From: Clostridiales bacterium
GTDB lineage: Bacteria > Bacillota > Clostridia > Saccharofermentanales > Saccharofermentanaceae
Direction: 5' to 3'
Assembly (NCBI GenBank): GCA_003543635.1
Contig: DNAE01000180.1
Span: forward strand, 1 to 7,562
Length of the DNA: 7,562 bases
Shown here: one piece after another, positions 1 through 5,385 of the stretch
Layout: each line of letters opens with the position of its first letter
Numbering within the stretch: the stretch's first letter is position 1
Made by a program: the position numbers and the translations under genes
The notes under the pieces: model-generated
What the model saw: only the letters and a program-made list of their open reading frames with translations
Database searches by the model: none
What the model was told of the DNA's origin: nothing

Positions 1-3
1 GAA

Positions 4-33
4 CTTGCCATAGGTGGCACGACTGATGGCAAG
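4..33. repeat. Perfect 8-bp inverted repeat (possible hairpin)
   Basis: CTTGCCAT at 4-11 is matched exactly by ATGGCAAG at 26-33, with a 14-nt loop. It lies in the non-coding left edge, just past the stop of the minus-strand lipoprotein gene, so it could form a hairpin at the 3' end of that transcript. No clear T-run follows it on the minus strand before the window ends. On the plus strand the T-rich stretch begins only well downstream. I therefore do not call it a terminator. The rest of bases 1-76 shows no gene I can support. Confidence 0.4.
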
Positions 34-76
34 CATGAAGCAAATTTAAGGTTTGTTTGTCTTTATTTCCGGTGAA

Positions 77-1036
77 TCAGGCGGAGAGGGCTTCTGATAA
101 GACGTCGAGATTTCCTCTCATGATCGTGATGTAGTCCGCTCCGTTCTCGATATCGGAGGAGGTCACGGACTGCATGGAGTCCAAGGTCAGCACGGGGATA
201 TCGCTCCTGCTGCAGCAGCTTGCCACGGTGGAGGCGACGGAACCGTCGCTTCCGTCGATTATGAGGATGGCGGGAAGATCCAGTTCGTCCACCTTGCCCG
301 CAAGGAAGGTTATTGTATCAAAGGATGCGTTCGTCTCGGCGGAGCATCCAGCGAAGGCCGCATAGTAGTTAAGGCCGTAATCCTCCGTGAGATAACGGAA
401 GGGGAACCTGTCAGCGAAAAGGAGCGTGTCAGATGGGGCTCCGGATATCACTTCCTCATATTCCGCATCGAGGGAGTCGAGTTCCTCCACATAGGCCGCG
501 GCGTTCGCTTCGTATATGTCTCCGTTTTGGGGATCCTTCTCCTTCAGGGCATCTTCTATGGCAAGGACGCAGAGTTCCGCATTTCTCAGGGAGAGCCACA
601 CGTGTTCGTCGAAGCTTTCCTCCTCTTCCTCGTCTTCGCTCTCCATGCCCTCCACGGTCTCTTCCTCCTTGACGTTGTCCGAGAGGACCTCCATGAGGTT
701 TATCACAGTCATGTCGTCGTTAATGCGGTTTTCCAGGACGTCGGTCACCCAGGAATCGGATTCTCCCCCCACATAGACGAAGACATCGCAGGTCTGGATC
801 AGCATGATGTCCTCCGCCGTGGGCTGGTAGCTGTGCACGTCTACTCCGTTGTCGATAAGGAGCTTTACGTCCGTACCGGCATTGTCTTCACCGACGACGT
901 TCATGATCCAGTCGTACTCCGGGAATATGGTGGCAACTATCTTAAGCTTTCCCTCGTCATTGTTATGGAAGGTGCATCCCGCAAGGGGAAGAAGCATGAT
1001 CGTGGCGGCCAGAAATGCCGTAAGAGCTCGTTTCAA
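77..1036 (-). CDS. Metal ABC transporter substrate-binding lipoprotein (ZnuA/AdcA-like)
   Basis: This is a 319-residue extracytoplasmic solute-binding protein of the ZnuA/TroA (cluster A-I) family. It would capture Zn, or possibly Mn or Fe, at the membrane surface and pass it to an ABC permease. The N-terminus is a lipoprotein signal: Lys and Arg, a hydrophobic stretch, then lipobox LAGC with Cys21 as the lipidation site. The mature protein opens with the family-typical KIVATIFPEYDW. Candidate metal ligands are His68 (in DVHSYQPT) and His145 (in DEHVWLS). Where most ZnuA proteins have a third His before FxYL..YGL, ungapped alignment gives Arg210 next to Asp209 (ADRFPFRYL). The loop before His145, which is often His-rich, is acidic here (about residues 123-142). 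The C-terminal SMQSVT segment (288-293) is typical of the family. The start is TTG: GGAGG lies 9 nt upstream and no in-frame ATG precedes it before a stop. No permease or ATPase gene is visible; partners could lie left of the window. Family is confident; metal specificity is not. Confidence 0.93.
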   Translation of the reverse strand: MKRALTAFLAATIMLLPLAGCTFHNNDEGKLKIVATIFPEYDWIMNVVGEDNAGTDVKLLIDNGVDVHSYQPTAEDIMLIQTCDVFVYVGGESDSWVTDVLENRINDDMTVINLMEVLSDNVKEEETVEGMESEDEEEEESFDEHVWLSLRNAELCVLAIEDALKEKDPQNGDIYEANAAAYVEELDSLDAEYEEVISGAPSDTLLFADRFPFRYLTEDYGLNYYAAFAGCSAETNASFDTITFLAGKVDELDLPAILIIDGSDGSVASTVASCCSRSDIPVLTLDSMQSVTSSDIENGADYITIMRGNLDVLSEALSA

Positions 1037-1045
1037 TTGAGGTGT

Positions 1046-1050
1046 CCTCC
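1046..1050 (-). promoter_or_regulatory. Ribosome-binding site deciding the TTG start
   Basis: Read on the minus strand this is GGAGG, 9 nt before TTG at 1036-1034. Upstream in the same frame a TGA occurs at 1069-1067 with no ATG or GTG between, so the TTG is the supported start of the lipoprotein gene. Confidence 0.85.
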
Positions 1051-1053
1051 AAA

Positions 1054-1070
1054 ATGAGAATGGTTCTCAT
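1054..1070. promoter_or_regulatory. Fur/Zur-family operator palindrome
   Basis: ATGAGAA-TGG-TTCTCAT is a perfect 7-3-7 inverted repeat. Read as the 7-1-7 form used by Fur-family regulators, it is TGAGAAT-G-GTTCTCA, with one mismatch between the arms. It touches the downstream edge of the minus-strand -10 box (1071-1076) and covers the predicted start point near 1064. A bound repressor would block transcription of the metal-binding lipoprotein gene. The match is by eye to the general Fur/Zur/PerR/Mur box shape. I cannot tell which family member binds, but a metal-uptake target favours Zur, Fur or a Mn-responsive homologue. Confidence 0.78.
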
Positions 1071-1098
1071 ATTATAGCTGCAGGCCCTGAAATGTCAA
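1071..1098 (-). promoter_or_regulatory. Consensus sigma-A promoter of the lipoprotein gene
   Basis: On the minus strand TTGACA (1098-1093) and TATAAT (1076-1071) are both exact consensus hexamers, separated by 16 nt. Transcription should start near 1064, giving a leader of about 28 nt before the TTG codon. Such a strong core promoter with an operator on its start point suits a gene that is off in metal-replete cells and fully on when metal is scarce. Confidence 0.85.
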
Positions 1099-1122
1099 GG
1101 TTGCAAATTTATTAAAAAATAT

Positions 1123-1149
1123 TTGTATGAAAAAAGGTTGTGCTATAAT
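1123..1149 (+). promoter_or_regulatory. Extended -10 promoter for the large membrane protein
   Basis: TATAAT at 1144-1149 is preceded by TG at 1141-1142, the TGn extended -10 element. The best -35 candidate, TTGTAT at 1123-1128, is weak and gives a short 15-nt spacer, so activity probably rests on the extended -10 and the A/T-rich tract upstream (about 1104-1128). The predicted start is near 1156, just ahead of GGAGG at 1169. The Fur-type palindrome lies about 80 bp upstream and is unlikely to repress this promoter directly. Confidence 0.7.
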
Positions 1150-1168
1150 TAATACTGAATATATATAT

Positions 1169-1173
1169 GGAGG
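1169..1173 (+). promoter_or_regulatory. Ribosome-binding site selecting ATG at 1182
   Basis: GGAGG ends 8 nt before ATG at 1182-1184. An in-frame ATG at 1167-1169 overlaps this Shine-Dalgarno by one base and has no site of its own, so it cannot be the start. Choosing 1182 removes five residues (MEDDF). Confidence 0.88.
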
Positions 1174-1181
1174 ATGACTTC

Positions 1182-4100
1182 ATGGCAACGTTGACACGCC
1201 TTGCAAGTACTTTAACGGCAAAATATTTCCCATCACAGAGTCTAACTGATGCTTTTTATATTGACGGAAGATTATTCGGCAAAAGAGAAACAAGACAGGC
1301 CGATATCACTATAGATAAAGAGGAGAGAGGTTTTTTCCTTTCCGTTTTCGCTCATCCCACGATCCCCGAATACGAGCCCGGCATGATGCCACCCTACGAG
1401 CCCCAGCTCCGCGGCACATGTAACGAGGTAAAGTTCGGCAGGAAAGAGATCGACGGCATGATCGAAGGTTTCCTTTCCACCGCCGTAGGCGTAACGGGCA
1501 AGATGAAACTCAATGACGAAGAGGAGAGGAGCCCTTATTTCTCCGGTGTTATCGTAAGGGATGCCGAGGCGTTCGCCGTTACCATCGGTTCAGGCCTTGC
1601 CTTCCTCTATAGAGACGACACACTGTTCCCCCTCACGGATGCCGGGATACCGATGGAGCCCATCGACAGCAACGGCAACAGAGTGGGGGATTTTATGTAC
1701 TACTGTTCCTCCAAGACGGCAAACGCCCTGTGGTCCAATTTCTTCACCCTGGTACCCGACGACTGCATCATCCTCTGCAATAAGGAGATCTACGATGCCC
1801 TGGGTCAGAGGGAGCTTCTCAGGATCCTCGCCGATGCCGAGGATCAATGTGATGCCGCAGGCGTCATCATCACCCAGGCCTCCGCAAGGATGCCCAACGT
1901 TCCCATGCAGTTCTCCATCTCCTTTGTGGAGAGCGTGACGAGCGATGAGAGAAAGGGCCTGTTCGGATTCAAGAAGAAGAACAGGGAGGAGGATACCTCC
2001 GATATGAGCATCAAGTCCACCCTTGAGGGCGGCGTCGTAGGTGCGGCATCCGCTGCAGCAGCCGATGCGGGATTCACAAGCGGTGTGGCAACATCCGCCT
2101 CCGCCCAGCCCCTTCCGGGTCTCGATCTTGTATTCGGCGATAACGAGGGCAAACCCGCCGAGGCAGCTCCCGTCGTTACTCCCGAACCCCTTGAGTTCCC
2201 CGAGACCTCGGAGAAGACAGATGAAGTTACCCCCGAGGATATCATGAAGAATATCTTCGGTGACATGAAGAAGAGCACGGAGACGGCGGTTCCCGCGGCC
2301 GAGACCGTGGAGAAGATCGCAGAGGGCGCAGCCGTGATGAGTGCGGCAGAGGCATCCGCAGCAGCGGAATCCCCCTTCGTCATCAATGCGGTCAATCCCT
2401 TCGATATCCCCGCAGCTCCCGCCGCTGATGAACCCGTTGAGATGAAGACTGTATCCTCCACGGATTTCACCATCGCTGAGGACGATAACGAGAAGACCAA
2501 GCCCGTCGATCATCTGGATGCCAAGGTCATCGAGTCCATCGTTTCCGCGGCAGAGCCCGTTAAGACGGAAGAGACAAGCGAAGTAAGTAAAGACGGAATC
2601 ATAGAGGCCGCCCTGCGTGAGCTCGGCAATGAAGACAAGGAGAAGCCTGAAGTGGATAATAATGAAAAATCCGATGAGATCGTATTCGCACCGGGCAACG
2701 AGACTATATCGTTCAGTCCCCAGGAGTTGGAGAAGTCCAGCAGCGACGAGTTCAACCCCTACAGTATGGGCAGCAGTGCCGAGATGCAGAATGCCACGCC
2801 CCTCGTCTTCGGTGACGACGGTTCCATGGCTCCTCCCTCTGAGGAGGAGATAAAGAAGGCATCCGAAGAGGAGGGCATCCCCGTTCCCGATTTCGAGATC
2901 AATACGGATAAGCCCGAACTTCAGGATTCCGATAAGCTGGCGATCGATTTCCCCGATACGGAGAAGATCCCCGCGGAGGAGAAGAAAGAAGAGGCTGTCG
3001 AAGCTCCCGCTGAGGAGAAGATCGAGCTTCCCTTCGAGACTCCCGTTGCCACGGTGGAGGAGGAGCCCGTCAAGGCACCCAAGGACGATATCCCCGATAT
3101 GCCCGTCTACGATGCCAACACCTTCGATACACCCGTTGCGGCAGTCAACTCCGATCAGCAGATCAATGCCCAGTCCGGTGATGTTTATTCCTACGGACAG
3201 TATGTGGAGAACGAGAATATGGCAGAGCCCGAACCCGAGCCTGCACCCTACCAGTCCTTCGGCAATGAGGGGCCCGCATATGAGGAGCCCAATCCCTACC
3301 AGCCCGGGGACCAGTACGGCTATACTCCCGGACAGTATGCCGATAACACGGCAAGTAACTACGGTTATTCCAACGATGCCAACTACGGCACTGCTCCTCA
3401 GGCAGCTTCCGACAGTGACTGGATCAATGCGATCCTCGGCATAGACGACGATGATATGTACGGTGCAACACCCGATCCCGTGGACATCCCGTCCGCAGCT
3501 CCCGCGGCGGCCGCAACAGCTGCTACGGCAGCAACGGCTGCATCCTACGGTAATTCCTATACGGGTACCGGCGCTGCCCAGACACCTTACGGCAACAGGA
3601 CATCCGGTGCCGCAACCAGAAGGCCCGGCGGAACGCCCGCCAAGAGACCCCAGGGTCAGGCCGGCGGCAGAGGCGGTAACGGCAGAGGGCCCGCAAGGAA
3701 GTTCCCTAAGCTCAACCGCAACGGTTACATGTTCCTGGCATTTGTCATCATCTGCCTTATCATCCTGATCGTGTTGATCTCCGCCATCGCAAGGGCTTGC
3801 AGCAAGAAGGAGAATGCAGAGGGTCAGACATCCGATACCAGCATCAGCGACGTAAGTGACGTAAGCGATAACAGCGACAGCAGCGAGGAGCCCGCGGCTT
3901 CCGAGGAGAAGCCCACCCAGCCTGCGGCTAATACGGGCGATCCTTCCGCTCCCATCGGTATCTTCTACTTCTCCGACTATATCGGATACAGAACATGGTG
4001 GGATGTATTCAACAACGTTTACGGCATTGACGATCTTGCCAACGAGTCCGATCCCAGGATCTCCATAATCGTTACATATAACGGTCTCGATCCTGCAACA

Positions 4101-4289
4101 TACAAGCCTTCCTCCGGAGACCAGATCCTTCTTCCTCCCACGGGAGTCCTTGACGGATCCGTACCCGTAACGTGGCAGGTGGGAACTTCCACAGGTTCCA
4201 CCGGCGCCGAGGTAAACGGTGAGATCACGATGGTCGACGGTGCCGAGACAACGGAATCCAGTACCGCAGAGGATGCTCCCGCAGCCTGA
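1182..4289 (+). CDS. Membrane protein: degenerate PP2C-like domain, long disordered linker, TM helix, LysM-like outside domain
   Basis: I do not recognise a named family for this 1035-residue protein. Residues about 12-252 follow the order of a PP2C (PPM) phosphatase fold. KRETRQAD (34-41) sits where R..NQD is expected. A GVIV...SGLAFLYRDDTLFPLT stretch (122-152) matches the 'GDSRxYLxRxGxLxxLT' strand region. A later 'D.xILC...I.DAL' segment (193-206) matches 'GDxLLLCSDGL'. Metal-binding residues appear lost: the DG of VxDGxGG is FAH (56-58), GDSR is GSGL (136-139), SDG is NKE (200-202) and the DN of the last strand is absent. Residues about 255-810 are an acidic, Pro/Ala-rich, probably disordered linker that ends with a Tyr-rich patch (669-735) and a poly-Ala/Thr run. 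A basic Arg/Gly segment (812-847) precedes one transmembrane helix (about 849-870), which puts the N-terminus inside. Outside are a Ser/Asp stalk (882-920) and a LysM-like domain (about 926-988, with NGLDPATYKP and ILLPP). A role as envelope sensor or scaffold is inference. Confidence 0.8.
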   Translation: MATLTRLASTLTAKYFPSQSLTDAFYIDGRLFGKRETRQADITIDKEERGFFLSVFAHPTIPEYEPGMMPPYEPQLRGTCNEVKFGRKEIDGMIEGFLSTAVGVTGKMKLNDEEERSPYFSGVIVRDAEAFAVTIGSGLAFLYRDDTLFPLTDAGIPMEPIDSNGNRVGDFMYYCSSKTANALWSNFFTLVPDDCIILCNKEIYDALGQRELLRILADAEDQCDAAGVIITQASARMPNVPMQFSISFVESVTSDERKGLFGFKKKNREEDTSDMSIKSTLEGGVVGAASAAAADAGFTSGVATSASAQPLPGLDLVFGDNEGKPAEAAPVVTPEPLEFPETSEKTDEVTPEDIMKNIFGDMKKSTETAVPAAETVEKIAEGAAVMSAAEASAAAESPFVINAVNPFDIPAAPAADEPVEMKTVSSTDFTIAEDDNEKTKPVDHLDAKVIESIVSAAEPVKTEETSEVSKDGIIEAALRELGNEDKEKPEVDNNEKSDEIVFAPGNETISFSPQELEKSSSDEFNPYSMGSSAEMQNATPLVFGDDGSMAPPSEEEIKKASEEEGIPVPDFEINTDKPELQDSDKLAIDFPDTEKIPAEEKKEEAVEAPAEEKIELPFETPVATVEEEPVKAPKDDIPDMPVYDANTFDTPVAAVNSDQQINAQSGDVYSYGQYVENENMAEPEPEPAPYQSFGNEGPAYEEPNPYQPGDQYGYTPGQYADNTASNYGYSNDANYGTAPQAASDSDWINAILGIDDDDMYGATPDPVDIPSAAPAAAATAATAATAASYGNSYTGTGAAQTPYGNRTSGAATRRPGGTPAKRPQGQAGGRGGNGRGPARKFPKLNRNGYMFLAFVIICLIILIVLISAIARACSKKENAEGQTSDTSISDVSDVSDNSDSSEEPAASEEKPTQPAANTGDPSAPIGIFYFSDYIGYRTWWDVFNNVYGIDDLANESDPRISIIVTYNGLDPATYKPSSGDQILLPPTGVLDGSVPVTWQVGTSTGSTGAEVNGEITMVDGAETTESSTAEDAPAA

Positions 4290-4310
4290 CGGTAAGGTAA
4301 AATAGGAAAC

Positions 4311-4341
4311 AAAAAGTGCTGTCATGGGGCAGCACTTTTTT
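4311..4341 (+). terminator. Intrinsic terminator, probably bidirectional
   Basis: An 11-bp perfect stem, AAAAAGTGCTG (4311-4321) with CAGCACTTTTT (4330-4340), encloses an 8-nt loop and continues into a run of six T (4336-4341). It starts 22 nt after the stop of the large membrane protein gene. The A-run on its left arm provides a T-run on the other strand, so it could also stop minus-strand transcripts arriving from the convergent DUF2298 gene. It ends only 10 nt before the next Shine-Dalgarno, so it may act as a partial terminator between two plus-strand genes. Confidence 0.88.
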
Positions 4342-4350
4342 ATAACAGTT

Positions 4351-4357
4351 AAGGAGG
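4351..4357 (+). promoter_or_regulatory. Ribosome-binding site selecting a TTG start at 4363
   Basis: AAGGAGG is followed after 5 nt by TTG at 4363-4365. The only earlier in-frame ATG (4324-4326) lies in the loop of the terminator hairpin, upstream of this site, so it is not credible. The next ATG (4396-4398) falls inside the conserved GH32 first motif and has no site. The 5-nt spacing is short but workable. Confidence 0.75.
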
Positions 4358-4362
4358 ACATC

Positions 4363-5385
4363 TTGTTCCGTCACTTCAAGAACAGCAACGGTTGGATGGG
4401 AGGACCCTGCGGAGCGGTCTTCTTCAAGGGGGAATACCACGTATTCTTCCAAAACTACCCCCACGCCATGAGGTGGGGTCCCATGCACTGGGGCCATGCC
4501 GTGAGCAGGGACCTGATCTCCTGGGAGGAAAGATCCCCTGCCCTTATCCCCGATATGTCCTATGAGGACGGGGAGGGGTGTCTTCCCGGGTGCGCATTGG
4601 AACATGACGGGAAGATCTATCTGTTCTACACCTCGGATTCCGCTTCCTCGGGAAATTCCGTATCCGTGGCTTCTTCCTCTGACGGAGTCTTATTCGAGAA
4701 GTATGAGGGAAATCCGGTCCTTTTGCCTCCTGAGACCTCAGGAGGGCGTTTAATGCATCCCTTCGTATTCGAGGAAGACGGAACATTCAAGATGGTGGCC
4801 GGCTCGGTTAAGGACGGTCTGGGCACGATCTACGAGTTCTGTTCGAAGGATCTGTATGACTGGGAACTTAAAGGAGAGACGGAAACGGGTCTGTTCCTCC
4901 GGGGGACCATCGAGCATCCTGCCGTTTTCCGGGTGGACGGTGACAGGTTCATGATATTCCAATCTCCCGCGAATATGCCCCACAGGATCCTTTTCGCCCG
5001 GGAGGGGGAGATCTTCACCGTGGAAACGGGTCCCGATCTTTACAGCCCGGTGGTCTTCTCCGACGAGGAGGGGGAAAGCGTCCTCGTGGGATGGCTTAAT
5101 GACCGTATCAAGGGCACCAGTTGTCTTTCCATACCCAGGAAGATCGAAGGGGACCTCAGGGGGGATCTCACCATGATGCCCGTGGATGCTTCCTGCAAAT
5201 ATTTGATCGACGAGAGCCGCTTCGTGGAGTATGTGAACGGGCGCCTCCGTATCATGTTCGAGGGGAAGCTCCTTTTTGACAAGGCCTATAAAGAATGTCC
5301 CGATCTCCTTGTTCTTGAGGATGTCGGGACAGTTGAAGTCTTTATCGACGGAGGCCGTGAGACCATAACCTGTGCTATCTGTTAA
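4363..5385 (+). CDS. GH32-like beta-propeller protein lacking the catalytic Asp (possible pseudoenzyme)
   Basis: This 340-residue protein belongs by sequence to glycoside hydrolase family 32 (invertase, levanase, sucrose-6-phosphate hydrolase). Family marks are FKGEYHVFFQ (21-30), WGPMHWGHAVSRDL (38-51), GWLNDR...SIPRKI (243-261) and a C-terminal GTVEVFIDGG (322-331). The active-site motifs are broken. WMNDPNG, which carries the nucleophile Asp, reads WMGGPCG (11-17), with Gly14 in the Asp position. The RDP motif that carries the transition-state Asp appears as MHP (131-133). Only the acid/base Glu of WECP seems kept, as IEHP with Glu184. The protein is shorter than usual GH32 enzymes (over 400 residues) because the C-terminal beta-sandwich is reduced. 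There is no signal peptide, so it should be cytoplasmic. No own promoter is obvious; readthrough of the terminator just upstream is likely. It could be a sugar-binding or regulatory relative, or a divergent enzyme. Fold assignment is confident, activity is doubtful. Confidence 0.85.
   Translation: MFRHFKNSNGWMGGPCGAVFFKGEYHVFFQNYPHAMRWGPMHWGHAVSRDLISWEERSPALIPDMSYEDGEGCLPGCALEHDGKIYLFYTSDSASSGNSVSVASSSDGVLFEKYEGNPVLLPPETSGGRLMHPFVFEEDGTFKMVAGSVKDGLGTIYEFCSKDLYDWELKGETETGLFLRGTIEHPAVFRVDGDRFMIFQSPANMPHRILFAREGEIFTVETGPDLYSPVVFSDEEGESVLVGWLNDRIKGTSCLSIPRKIEGDLRGDLTMMPVDASCKYLIDESRFVEYVNGRLRIMFEGKLLFDKAYKECPDLLVLEDVGTVEVFIDGGRETITCAIC

Noticed and set aside
12..25. T-box-like core (AGGTGGCAC) as part of a tRNA-sensing riboswitch
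   Set aside because: Only part of the 14-nt T-box consensus matches, the typical antiterminator/terminator pairing is missing, and no plus-strand gene follows within reach.
1..36. Possible start of a further minus-strand gene, ATG at 36-34 reading MLAISRATYGKF
   Set aside because: Its position after the binding-protein gene would suit a transporter ATPase, but there is no Shine-Dalgarno before the ATG, only 12 codons are visible, and the peptide is too short to identify.
1..75. Plus-strand frame open from the left edge to TGA at 73-75, as a possible 3' end of an upstream gene
   Set aside because: It is only 24 codons with no recognisable motif, and the perfect inverted repeat inside it argues for non-coding sequence. 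It cannot be supported without the sequence to the left.
527..1057. A 176-codon plus-strand open frame across the lipoprotein gene
   Set aside because: It is antisense to a clearly recognisable binding-protein gene, has no ribosome-binding site and no domain pattern. It runs into the promoter/operator region.
1104..1125. Partial palindrome CAAAT...ATTTG in the A/T-rich spacer as a second operator
   Set aside because: Only 5 bp match cleanly, and A/T-rich sequence gives such matches easily. It more likely serves as an upstream A/T element of the plus-strand promoter.
1590..4361. A 923-codon open frame on the minus strand, opposite the large membrane protein gene
   Set aside because: It lies entirely antisense to a gene with a good promoter, ribosome-binding site and recognisable domains. 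Its translation is Gly/Cys/Leu-rich without domain-like patterns and it has no ribosome-binding site. It arises from biased codons in the sense gene that rarely create minus-strand stops.
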